Shown: piece by piece, positions 51,497 to 59,360 of the stretch
Position numbering within the stretch: position 1 is the first letter of the stretch
Layout of the letters: the number at the start of each line of letters is the position of its first letter
Source of the DNA: Streptomyces sp. NBRC 109706
GTDB lineage: Bacteria > Actinomycetota > Actinomycetes > Streptomycetales > Streptomycetaceae
Reading direction: 5' to 3'
Assembly: GCF_000974485.1 (NCBI RefSeq)
Contig: NZ_BBOM01000012.1
Coordinates: 124,001 to 188,000, forward strand
DNA length: 64,000 bases
The notes under the pieces: generated by a model
Seen by the model: the letters and a program-made list of their open reading frames with translations, nothing else
What the model was told of the DNA's origin: nothing
Database searches by the model: none
Made by a program: the position numbers and the translations under genes

Positions 51497-53235
51497 CCGG
51501 ACAGCCGAACGGGACGCGGCGCAGCGCCGCGTGGTTCGCCGCCGAGGGGCGCAACGGCTTCATCCACCGCTCCTGGATGCGGAACCAGGGCTTCGGCCCC
51601 GAGGTCTTCGACGGCCGGCCCGTCATCGGCATCGCCAACAGCTGGTCCGAGCTGACGCCCTGCAACTCCCATCTGCGGGACGTCGCCGAGGCCGTGAAAC
51701 GCGGCGTCTGGGAGGCCGGCGGACTACCGCTCGAATTCCCCGTGATGTCGCTCGGCGAGACGCTGATGCGCCCCACCACCATGCTCTTCCGCAATCTGAT
51801 GGCCATGGAGGTCGAGGAGACCATCCGGGCCAACCCGCTGGACGGCGTGGTGCTTCTCTCCGGCTGCGACAAGACGACGCCCGCCATGCTGATGGGCGCC
51901 GCCAGCGTCGATCTGCCGGCGCTGATGGTCACCGGCGGGCCCATGCTCAACGGCAAGTTCCAGGGCCGGGACATCGGTTCGGGCACCGCCGTCTGGCAGC
52001 TCCACGAGGAGGCGAGGGCCGGCCGTCTCGATCCGGCCGCCCTTGTCGAGGCCGAGGGCTGCATGTCCCGCAGCCGGGGCCACTGCATGGCCATGGGCAC
52101 CGCGTCCACCATGGCCTGCGTCGCCGAGGCGCTGGGCATGCAGCTGTCCGGATCGGCCGCCATCCCCGCCGTGGACGCCCGCCGCTACGCCCTCGCCCAG
52201 GAGGCGGGCCGGCGCGCGGTCGCCCTGGTCGAGGAGGATCTGCGGCCCTCGGCGGTGCTCACCAGGGACGCCTTCGAGAACGCCGTCCGGGCCAACGCCG
52301 CGCTCGGCGGCTCGACCAACGCCGTGGTCCATCTGCTGGCCCTGGCCGGCCGGGTCGGTGTGCCGCTGACGCTGGACGACTTCGACGCGCTGACCACCGA
52401 GGTGCCGGTGCTGGTCGATCTGATGCCGTCCGGACGCTTTCTGATGGAGGACTTCTACTACGCCGGCGGGCTGCCCGTGGTGCTGCGCGAACTCGACGGG
52501 CTCGGCCTGCTGCACCGCGACGCGATCACCGTCAGCGGACGGGACACCGGTACCGAGACGGCCGGCGCACGCTGCTGGAACACCGAGGTGATCCGCCCGG
52601 GCGAGGCCCCGTTCCGGCCGGCCGGCGAGGGCACCGTGGTGCTGAAGGGCAGCCTCGCCCCCGACGGCGCGGTGCTCAAGGTGTCGGCGGCCTCCCCCGA
52701 ACTCCTCGTCCACCGTGGGCGGGCGCTGGTCTGGGACCGGGTCGAGGACTATGTGGTGGCGGCCGACGACCCGGACCTGCCGGTCACCGCCGACTCGGTG
52801 ATCGTGGTCAGAAACGCCGGGCCACGCGGCTACCCGGGCTTCCCCGAGGTGGGCAACGTCCCCGTGCCCAAGGTGCTGCTGGCGGCCGGCGTGACGGATG
52901 TGCTGCGGATCAGCGACGCCCGGATGAGCGGCACCGGCTACGGCAGTTGCGTGCTCCATGTCGCCCCCGAGGCCGCCGTCGGCGGCCCGCTGGCGCTGGT
53001 GCGCACCGGCGACTGGATCGAGATCGACGTACCGGCGCGCCGACTCGACCTGGACGTGGCCCCCGACGAACTCGCCGCACGCGCCCGCGAACCACGGCCG
53101 GAACCGGTGGACGAACCGCCGCGCAGGGGCTGGGCGAAGCTCTATGTGGAGCATGTGAACCAGGCCAACGAGGGGGCCGACCTGGACTTTCTCACCGGCG
53201 GCAGCGGCGACGCGGTGCCCCGTCACTCACACTGA
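51493..53235 (+). CDS. IlvD/Edd-family sugar-acid dehydratase
   Basis: A 580-residue Fe-S dehydratase. Cysteine motifs are TPCNSHLR (Cys55-type), SGCDKTTPA and EGCMSRSRGHCMAMGTASTM, with the C-terminal ARMSGTGYGSCVLHVAPEA. The HCMAMGTASTM form and total length fit aldonate dehydratases (L-arabonate, D-xylonate, L-fuconate types), which make 2-keto-3-deoxy acids, rather than housekeeping IlvD. It overlaps the dehydrogenase by 4 bp. A lactonase and an aldolase or oxoacid enzyme needed to finish the route are not in the window. Confidence 0.9.
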   Translation: MTGQPNGTRRSAAWFAAEGRNGFIHRSWMRNQGFGPEVFDGRPVIGIANSWSELTPCNSHLRDVAEAVKRGVWEAGGLPLEFPVMSLGETLMRPTTMLFRNLMAMEVEETIRANPLDGVVLLSGCDKTTPAMLMGAASVDLPALMVTGGPMLNGKFQGRDIGSGTAVWQLHEEARAGRLDPAALVEAEGCMSRSRGHCMAMGTASTMACVAEALGMQLSGSAAIPAVDARRYALAQEAGRRAVALVEEDLRPSAVLTRDAFENAVRANAALGGSTNAVVHLLALAGRVGVPLTLDDFDALTTEVPVLVDLMPSGRFLMEDFYYAGGLPVVLRELDGLGLLHRDAITVSGRDTGTETAGARCWNTEVIRPGEAPFRPAGEGTVVLKGSLAPDGAVLKVSAASPELLVHRGRALVWDRVEDYVVAADDPDLPVTADSVIVVRNAGPRGYPGFPEVGNVPVPKVLLAAGVTDVLRISDARMSGTGYGSCVLHVAPEAAVGGPLALVRTGDWIEIDVPARRLDLDVAPDELAARAREPRPEPVDEPPRRGWAKLYVEHVNQANEGADLDFLTGGSGDAVPRHSH

Positions 53236-53265
53236 ACCGACCGGAGAGGCACGGGACAGGGCCGG

Positions 53266-53445
53266 TCACTGGGACGGGCGGTAGTTCTCGGCCTTGTCGA
53301 GGATGGCGGTGAAGCGCTCCCACTGTGCGGCGCCCTCGGCGGTGGGGCCCACCGTGAAGTCCTCCGGGTCGAGGAAATCGAGTCTCTCCCGCGTGGCCGG
53401 GTCCAGATCCCGCCATGCGGCCTCATCCTGCGGTGACCGCGCCAC
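53266..53445 (-). CDS. Small conserved-looking protein, overlaps zinc-ribbon gene
   Basis: A 59-residue protein if started at GTG 53445. It is acidic with repeated Asp/Glu/Trp motifs (DEAAWRDLDPATRERLDFLD, then DPEDFTVGPTAEGAAQWERF) and no membrane segment. The frame is open up to 53652, but that extension is Arg/Gly/Ser-rich and looks like a shadow. Its start lies within the last codons of the zinc-ribbon frame (23-bp overlap, +1 shifted). Function is unknown. It ends 31 bp from the dehydratase stop (convergent). Confidence 0.6.
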   Translation of the reverse strand: MARSPQDEAAWRDLDPATRERLDFLDPEDFTVGPTAEGAAQWERFTAILDKAENYRPSQ

Positions 53446-53515
53446 AGTCTTCGCACACCCAGTTGCCGTTGTTGAGCCTGCGGCCCTCGTCCGAGCCACA
53501 AGAAGGACATTCCAC
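53423..53515 (-). CDS. Tiny zinc-ribbon protein
   Basis: A 30-residue protein beginning at GTG 53515. It has CPSC and CEDC knuckles 17 residues apart, enough for a single zinc ribbon. The upstream GAGGTGG is an acceptable ribosome site. The frame extends to 53608 without a stop, so a longer form is possible, but the upstream part is Arg-rich. It overlaps the start of the 59-residue gene downstream. Alternatively the two are one frameshifted protein joining a zinc ribbon to an acidic tail. Confidence 0.6.
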   Translation of the reverse strand: MECPSCGSDEGRRLNNGNWVCEDCGAVTAG

Positions 53516-53628
53516 CGGCGCCACCTCACGCTTCGCCAGCCGTCGCGGGCTCCGACTGTAGCGTGCGAAGCGCCTGGTCGGCAGCCCCGAGCCACCGACC
53601 AGGCGCACACCTTCCCCGCCACGTCAAC

Positions 53629-53670
53629 CCTCCGCGCCCAACTGCCCGTCAAGGGTGGTGGGCGCGGAGG
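53629..53670 (-). terminator. Terminator after D,D-carboxypeptidase gene
   Basis: 12-bp perfect arms (53629-53640 and 53659-53670) around an 18-nt loop, starting 20 bp downstream of the carboxypeptidase stop. Confidence 0.72.
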
Positions 53671-53690
53671 GGACGCGGCCGGGCGGAAGG

Positions 53691-56189
53691 TCAGCCGACC
53701 CGGGTCAACCGCGCGCCGAAGCCCGGCTCGGCGAGGTCATCGGCCAACGCGACCGGCACCTCGACGGAGCCCTCCCCGCCGCCGACGGAGAGCGTACCGA
53801 CCACCTCTCCCGCCTCGGCCGATCCCGGCACCCCGTCCCCGCTCGGGGTCAGGCTCAGCCGGACCTCCAGCCCGGCCCAGCCGACCACCGGAACGTCCTC
53901 CGTCACCACCACGGGCACGCTGCCGCCGAGCCCGTCGTCGACCTCGCCGACCGTGTCGCCGGCCGCGAAGAGCGGCTCGTCCGTCAACTGCCCCTGGGCG
54001 AAGCGGATCAGCTCGTCGCTCGCGGTCAGAGCACCGGTCAGGATCGAGTTGTCGGACGGGTGCGGGGGCTGGGCCAACACCGCGCCCACGATCAACTGGG
54101 TGGTCCCGCCGACCTCCTGTTCGGCGGCGAACATCAGGTTGCCGCCGGCCGTGGTGGTGGTGCCGGGCTTGATGCCGATCACCCCGTTCATCGGCACCAG
54201 ATGGTTCCAGTTGTAGTGCAGCCGGCCCTCGCTGTCCTCATAGTTGGGCATCCGCACCACCTGACGGAAGACCGGGTCCTCCATCACCGCCTTCGCCAGT
54301 CGCACCTGGTCGGCGGCGGTGCTGACGGTCTCAGGACGCAACCCGCTGGGATCGGTGTAGGTGGTGTTCTCCATGCCCAACTCGGCCGCGGCCTCGTTCA
54401 TCTTCGCGACGAACTCCTCCTCGGAACCGGCGTCCCAACGGGCCAGCAGCCGGGCCACGTTGTTCGCCGACGCGATCATGACGGCCTGTAGCGCCTCCCG
54501 TTGACTCAGCTCCGTACCGGCCGTCACCTCCACGATGGACTCGTTCCCCTCCTCACCCAACGCCGCGTCGTCCTCGGCCTGTTGGTCGACCGGGATCATC
54601 GCGCCCAGCTCCTCCTCCGCCTCCATCGGATGGTCGCGGAGGATCACATAGGCGGTCATCACCTTCGCCACCGAAGCGATCGGCACCGGCTCCTCGCCGC
54701 CGGACGAACCCAGCGTGCCGAGCCCGACCACATCCACCCGCGCCTGCCCGGACGCCGGCCACGGCACCGCGTCCAGCTCACCCGCGAGCGTGTGGGTCTC
54801 GGCCACGGACAGGCTCAGGTCGGGTTCGGGCAACGGACGCAGCAGCTGGGCGGTCACAAAGACGACCAGCAGCAACAGCACCAGCGGCGTCCAGATCTTC
54901 ACCCGCCGCAGCGCGGTGCGCAGCGGAGTGGGCGGCGGCGGGGGCCGGTTGGTCAGCGCGGCGAGCAACTCCAACGGATCGCGCTGCGAGTCCGCCGGCG
55001 GCGGCGCCTCGGCGGGCGGCGGCGGAACGGCGGGCTTCGGCGTCGGCTTCGCGGGCGTCGGCTTCGCGGGGGGCGCCGGGGGCTCGGGCGGAGCGTCACC
55101 GGGCGCGGGCAGCACGGCGGTGACATCCGACTTCCCCGCCGGCTTCCCCGACGCGTCGGCGTCACCCGTCTCATCCGGCTCGTCGGGGTCGTCGGCTTCG
55201 GGGTCGGCGGCCTTCTCCGCGACGGGAAGCCGCAGCATCGTCGTGGCGTCCCCGCCGCCACCCTTCTCGTCCTTGTCAGCCTCGTCGCCCTTGTCGCCCT
55301 CGTCCGGCTCATCGGCGGGCTTCTCGGCGTCGGGCGGGCCGTCGACCAGGGTTTCGGCCAGATCGTCGGCGGTGGTGACCAGGGTCTCCGCCTCGGCTTC
55401 CTCCTCGGATTCGTCGGCCTCGGCCCGCTTCTCGTCCTCCGGCGGCTCCGCGGGCACCCGCAGCTCCGTCGTCAACCGATCACCCGCGTCCGCGCCCTCA
55501 TCCGCCGAGGCAGGCAGGCGCAACATCGTCGTCGCATGGTCGCCACCGTCGACAGACGCGTCGTCCCCCTCAGCGGCGTCGTCCGCTTCGTCGGCCTCGG
55601 CCCGCTCGTGCTTCTCGTCCTCCGGCGGCTCCGCGGGCACCCGCAGCTCCGTCGTCAACCGATCACCCGCGTCCGCGCCCTCATCCGCCGAGGCGGGCAG
55701 GCGCAGCATCGTCGTGGCATGGTCGCCACCGTCGGCGGACGCGTCGTCCCCTTCGGCCTCCCCGGCGGCCTCGCCCTTCTCGTCAGCCTCAGCAGCCTTC
55801 TCGTTCTCATCCGCCTCGTCCGCCTCGCGGACCTCGGCGGGCGACACCCGCGGGTCTCTCGTCAGGCGGTCGTCGCGGTCCCCAGCGGCCTCGTCCTCAT
55901 CCTCCGGCGGCTTCGGTGCCCTCATGACCACCGTCGCCGCGCCCGGCGCCTGAGCGGCGCCCTGGGCGTCTTCCGTCCTGTCCTCGGCATCGCCGGGGGA
56001 AGCCTCCGCTATCCCCTCGGCCCCGGCATCGGCCGCCCCCTCGCGCCCATCCCCCTCGGCCGGCTTCCCGGCCTTCTCGTTCTCGTCCTCGGGAACCTTC
56101 ACGTCCTGCGGAACCCTTCCGGGGTCCTCAGACGTCTTCTCCGATGACACTCGCTCCCGATCCGACTTGTCCGGGGACTCGCCCGACAC
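53691..56189 (-). CDS. D-alanyl-D-alanine carboxypeptidase (S11) with long acidic repetitive N-terminus
   Basis: An 832-residue envelope enzyme that trims the terminal D-Ala of peptidoglycan stem peptides. Residues 1 to about 420 are acidic, Pro/Ala/Glu/Asp-rich and predicted disordered and cytoplasmic. A membrane helix follows (IWTPLVLLLLVVFVTAQLL, about 445-465), then the S11 domain with SVAK (506-509), SAN (574-576) and KPG (674-676), where the family consensus is KTG. GTG at 56189 has AGGAGG 5 nt upstream. It is divergent from the GPP34 gene. The tail may be a regulatory or protein-interaction module. Confidence 0.93.
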   Translation of the reverse strand: MSGESPDKSDRERVSSEKTSEDPGRVPQDVKVPEDENEKAGKPAEGDGREGAADAGAEGIAEASPGDAEDRTEDAQGAAQAPGAATVVMRAPKPPEDEDEAAGDRDDRLTRDPRVSPAEVREADEADENEKAAEADEKGEAAGEAEGDDASADGGDHATTMLRLPASADEGADAGDRLTTELRVPAEPPEDEKHERAEADEADDAAEGDDASVDGGDHATTMLRLPASADEGADAGDRLTTELRVPAEPPEDEKRAEADESEEEAEAETLVTTADDLAETLVDGPPDAEKPADEPDEGDKGDEADKDEKGGGGDATTMLRLPVAEKAADPEADDPDEPDETGDADASGKPAGKSDVTAVLPAPGDAPPEPPAPPAKPTPAKPTPKPAVPPPPAEAPPPADSQRDPLELLAALTNRPPPPPTPLRTALRRVKIWTPLVLLLLVVFVTAQLLRPLPEPDLSLSVAETHTLAGELDAVPWPASGQARVDVVGLGTLGSSGGEEPVPIASVAKVMTAYVILRDHPMEAEEELGAMIPVDQQAEDDAALGEEGNESIVEVTAGTELSQREALQAVMIASANNVARLLARWDAGSEEEFVAKMNEAAAELGMENTTYTDPSGLRPETVSTAADQVRLAKAVMEDPVFRQVVRMPNYEDSEGRLHYNWNHLVPMNGVIGIKPGTTTTAGGNLMFAAEQEVGGTTQLIVGAVLAQPPHPSDNSILTGALTASDELIRFAQGQLTDEPLFAAGDTVGEVDDGLGGSVPVVVTEDVPVVGWAGLEVRLSLTPSGDGVPGSAEAGEVVGTLSVGGGEGSVEVPVALADDLAEPGFGARLTRVG
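55428..55753 (-). repeat. Near-identical 183-bp-offset repeat in carboxypeptidase gene
   Basis: A block of about 143 bp (55428-55570) recurs at 55611-55753 with only a few substitutions. The 183-bp offset is 61 codons, so the frame is kept. Each copy encodes GDHATTMLRLPASADEGAD then DRLTTELRVPAEPPEDEK. Further degenerate copies of the TTxLRxP motif occur before and after (ATVVMRAP, ATTMLRLP, VTAVLPAP). Confidence 0.88.
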
Positions 56190-56414
56190 CCATGCCTCCT
56201 CGCAACGCCCTGCACTGAACTGGCTGCTGGTCCCTACCAGTTTGCCGCGTCCTGTGCACCTCGGTACGCCACACCAGTAGTGGCAGCTTCTCTCCACCTC
56301 CCCCTAAGGACGTTAACGACATATCTACGGGTTCCCTACCAAAGCGACCACGCACTCTCGACAGAACAATGTGAGAGGCGTCACCCTGTCTTTCATCCAC
56401 GCGGGGAGGCATGG

Positions 56415-57212
56415 ATGGGCAGGAGTCGTCGAACCATTCCAGAGGAGCTGTTGCTTCTCGCTTTGGACCCGACCACGGGTACCACGGCGCAGCCGCAGTC
56501 TCTCGACCTCGGCCTGGCCGGGGCCCAGCTCGTCGAGCTGGCCTTGGCAGGCCGGATAGCCCCTGATGGGGACCGAATAGCCGTGGTGTTGCCACGGCCG
56601 ACCGGAGATCCCACGCTGGACTCCGCTCTGGAGCTGCTGCGCAGGCGTGGCTCTCCGGTGCGCGCGGTCCACTGGATCGGCGGGCCCAGACTCGGGCTCC
56701 GCCAGACGTATCTCTCGCATCTGGAGCGCTGCGGCATGGTGCACGCGGTGGAGAACCAGATGTGCGGAGTGCTGCCGACGACCAGGTATCAGGCAACCGA
56801 TACCGCCGTCAGCAGGCAGATCCGGGCTCGGCTGGACACCGCGATCCGCACCGGAACGCCACCGGACGCCAGAACGGCCGCCCTCGCGGCCCTGGCGCAC
56901 TCGGTAGGACTCGGCAAGCACCTGTATCCCGGCAACGAGGGGCGGTCGTCGCGCTCCCGGCTCCGGGATCTGATCCGGCACGATCCCATGGGTGGGCTGG
57001 TCGCCCACGCTGTCATGGACGTGCAGAACGGGGTGGCGGGGCAGGCCGCCGCCGCACGGCGCTCGCAGCCCGCGAGTGCCGGCGCACGCCCCCCAGGGCG
57101 CGCGCCGGCGACCGCGGCGATGAGCGTGGTCGGTCAGTCACCACAGGTTTCCGAGCAGAGCAGGCGGAGAGGAGTGACGCGAGCCGCGGTACGTCCTTCG
57201 CTGTCGCACTAG
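56415..57212 (+). CDS. GPP34 (GOLPH3/Vps74-fold) family protein
   Basis: A 265-residue protein of the Golgi phosphoprotein 3 fold, in eukaryotes a PI4P-binding Golgi adaptor. Actinomycetes have many copies of unknown role. The N-terminus RTIPEELLLLALDPTTG followed by LDLGLAGAQLVELALAGRI is characteristic, as is the HPMGGLVAH-type segment (DPMGGLVAHAV) near residue 195. The C-terminal 60 residues are Ala/Arg/Ser-rich and disordered. ATG at 56415 has GGGGAGG 5 nt upstream. It is divergent from the carboxypeptidase gene, with a hairpin after it. Confidence 0.88.
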   Translation: MGRSRRTIPEELLLLALDPTTGTTAQPQSLDLGLAGAQLVELALAGRIAPDGDRIAVVLPRPTGDPTLDSALELLRRRGSPVRAVHWIGGPRLGLRQTYLSHLERCGMVHAVENQMCGVLPTTRYQATDTAVSRQIRARLDTAIRTGTPPDARTAALAALAHSVGLGKHLYPGNEGRSSRSRLRDLIRHDPMGGLVAHAVMDVQNGVAGQAAAARRSQPASAGARPPGRAPATAAMSVVGQSPQVSEQSRRRGVTRAAVRPSLSH

Positions 57213-57246
57213 CTCTTCTCAAGTGACCGCACCGGGAGCCGCATAG

Positions 57247-57305
57247 CGAGCACGGGGTGTGGCGGCGGGAGTTGTGATGCTCCTGTCGTCCACACCCCGT
57301 GCTCG
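57247..57305 (+). terminator. Terminator after GPP34 gene
   Basis: 16-bp perfect arms (57247-57262 and 57290-57305) with a 27-nt loop that itself can form GGGAG/CTCC. It lies 35 bp downstream of the GPP34 stop and upstream of the XRE regulator. Confidence 0.75.
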
Positions 57306-57413
57306 TGAATGAGCACCCTCTGTCGCGAAACTCCAGCGGACGTACCGCGCTCGGTGGCAATCTGCTTGGCAGCGGCGATCACGATGATCGCCCCCATCGA
57401 CGGAGGGGCTTCA

Positions 57414-58298
57414 GTGGCGGGCAACGTCAATCCCACTGTTCGGCGACGCAGGCTGGGGCAGGAGCTGAGAAGGCTCCGCGAGGATCGGGGCATGACGGCC
57501 GAGGAGGTCGCCGACCGGCTGCTGGTGTCGCAGTCCAAGATCAGCAGGTTGGAGAACGGGCGGCGCAGCATCAGCCCGCGTGACGTGCGCGACCTCTGCG
57601 GGGTCTATGACGTCGAGGACGCGAAGCTGGTCGAGTCACTGATGCAGATGGCGAAGGAGTCGCGCCAACAGGGCTGGTGGCACGCGTTCGCCGAACTGTC
57701 CCCGAGCTACAGCGTCTATATCGGCCTGGAGACCGACGCGTCCTCGCTGCGCGTCTACGAACCCCAGGTGGTGCCGGGCCTGTTGCAGACCGCCGCCTAT
57801 GCCGCCGCCGTCATATCGGGGGCGCTGCCCGAGGTCGGGCAGGAGGAGGTGCGCAGCCGGGTGCAGGTGCGGATGCGCCGTCAGGAGCGCGTCTGGGAGG
57901 ACCGCGCCCCGCTGCGGCTGTGGGCGGTGGTGGACGAGTCGGTGCTGCGCCGGGCGATCGGCGGCGCGGCGACCATGGCCGATCAGCTGCGGAGGTTGGA
58001 GGAGAGCTCCCGGCTGCCCCATGTCACGCTGCAGGTCATGCCGTTCTCCGCCGGCGCGCACCCCGGCGTGAACGGGCAGTACACCATCCTGGAGTTCTCC
58101 GAGGCCGCCGATTCCACGGTGGTCTATCTGGAGGGCGGCACCAGCGATCTCTATCTGGAGAAGCCGCACGACGTGCAGCACTACAGCATCATGTACGAAC
58201 ATCTCCGTGCCCAGGCGTACAGCCCGGAACAGACCAGGAGCTTCATCCTCCAACTCGCCGACGAGTTCGAGGAGCAGGCGCAGGAGCAGGAGCGGTAG
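57414..58298 (+). CDS. XRE-family regulator with DUF5753 domain
   Basis: A 294-residue DNA-binding protein. The HTH_31/XRE domain is at about 8-65 (LGQELRRLREDRGMTAEEVADRLLVSQSKISRLENGRR). The DUF5753 domain fills the rest (about 100-285), with landmarks VVPGLLQTAAYA, RRQERVW, VVDESVLRRAIGG and DLYLEKPHDVQHY. GTG at 57414 has GGAGG 8 nt upstream. It is followed by a DUF397 gene, a pairing repeated many times in streptomycete genomes and linked to WhiJ/BldB-type developmental control or toxin-antitoxin behaviour. The 223-bp gap suggests the partner has its own promoter. Confidence 0.93.
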   Translation: MAGNVNPTVRRRRLGQELRRLREDRGMTAEEVADRLLVSQSKISRLENGRRSISPRDVRDLCGVYDVEDAKLVESLMQMAKESRQQGWWHAFAELSPSYSVYIGLETDASSLRVYEPQVVPGLLQTAAYAAAVISGALPEVGQEEVRSRVQVRMRRQERVWEDRAPLRLWAVVDESVLRRAIGGAATMADQLRRLEESSRLPHVTLQVMPFSAGAHPGVNGQYTILEFSEAADSTVVYLEGGTSDLYLEKPHDVQHYSIMYEHLRAQAYSPEQTRSFILQLADEFEEQAQEQER

Positions 58299-58521
58299 CG
58301 GCGGCCGTACCGGCGGCGCGCGGGGTTCCGTCCGAAGCGTCGCCTGCGGCCGAACCGAAGCCTCGTCGGCGGCCGAAAGCGAATCAGCGTACACCTCAAC
58401 TGGACTATTCCTAGGGCAAGTTCAGAACAAGTCACTCGGTCGGATGAACCCGGAGGGCCCCCCGGCCGGGTGGCCAGTACGGTCACGGCGTTCCCTAACG
58501 AACGTCAAGACCGGAGCGAAC

Positions 58522-58806
58522 ATGACAGCGCAGACAGCAGCGGACACCGCGGTGGATTCCGTGGCGGACACGGCGGCGAACGAGGCCACGGATGACGACC
58601 GGGCCCGCCCCTGGATCAGGTCCTCACACTCGGCCGGGGAGGGCGCCTGCGTGGAGATTCGCTGCCGGGAGAGGGGACAGCTCGCGGTGCGGGATTCCAA
58701 GGTGCCCACCGGGCCGCGCCTCGGCTTCCCGCCGGGGGCCTGGTCGGCCTTTGTCGACTCGGCCTTTGTCGACGGGGTGCACCGGCCGGGCGCGGGCCTG
58801 GACTGA
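58522..58806 (+). CDS. DUF397 small protein, partner of XRE regulator
   Basis: A 94-residue protein with a disordered Ala/Asp/Thr N-terminus and a C-terminal DUF397 domain. The domain shows WIRSSHSAGEGACVEI (conserved SSxS...CVEV), LAVRDSKVPTGPRLGF (VRDSK) and PGAWSAFVDSA (W-x-AFV). The start ATG at 58522 has only a weak ribosome site (GGAG). DUF397 proteins usually act with the adjacent XRE/DUF5753 protein, and in WhiJ-type pairs they modulate its DNA binding. Confidence 0.92.
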   Translation: MTAQTAADTAVDSVADTAANEATDDDRARPWIRSSHSAGEGACVEIRCRERGQLAVRDSKVPTGPRLGFPPGAWSAFVDSAFVDGVHRPGAGLD

Positions 58807-58992
58807 CCGGCTCCCGTCACGGGCCGCGGGGGCCCTGGGTGGGACGTCGTCGGGTTCCGGGGACGCCCGCACGCGCGGCGGCTGGCACCGCCGGCGGGTG
58901 TCTCGGACGCGGGGGGAGGCAGCGGGGACGGGCGGTCGCGCGCGATGGCGAGGCGGCTCGGATGCGCCTACCCTGGCGGGCAGGGAGGTGTT

Positions 58993-59226
58993 ATGCCCCA
59001 GTCACCCGAATCACCCGAATCGAACGAGTCAGGCGGATCGGGGGAGCGACGCCACACGGAACTCCCCACGCCCGACCGCAAGCTGCACACCGGCTCCGAG
59101 GGTCCCGTGGACCCGGAGGATCTGGTGCGACTCAGTGGGCGGGAGCCCACGCCCGAGCTGTTGGAAGAGGCCAGGCAGCTGTTGGCCGAAGAGGGACCGT
59201 CCGCCATCGAGCGCTATCTGCCCTGA
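58993..59226 (+). CDS. Small acidic conserved-looking protein
   Basis: A 77-residue hydrophilic protein of unknown function. The N-terminal third is Ser/Glu/Pro-rich. The C-terminal half, PVDPEDLVRLSGREPTPELLEEARQLLAEEGPSAIERYLP, looks like two short helices. GGGAGG lies 7 nt before ATG at 58993, which supports it being a real gene. It has no membrane segment or cysteine. It is independent of its neighbours (186 bp after DUF397 and 134 bp before the LLM gene). Confidence 0.8.
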   Translation: MPQSPESPESNESGGSGERRHTELPTPDRKLHTGSEGPVDPEDLVRLSGREPTPELLEEARQLLAEEGPSAIERYLP

Positions 59227-59360
59227 CCGTGCCGGGGCCCTGCCCTGACCGCACCGGGGTCCGCCCCGGCCGTACCGCGCCGCCCGGCCGGGCGGCGCAC
59301 GGCGATCCGGTGGCGGAATGAACCGTCACCCGTCCTGGTTGGCGCCTTGGGGAGCGGCAT

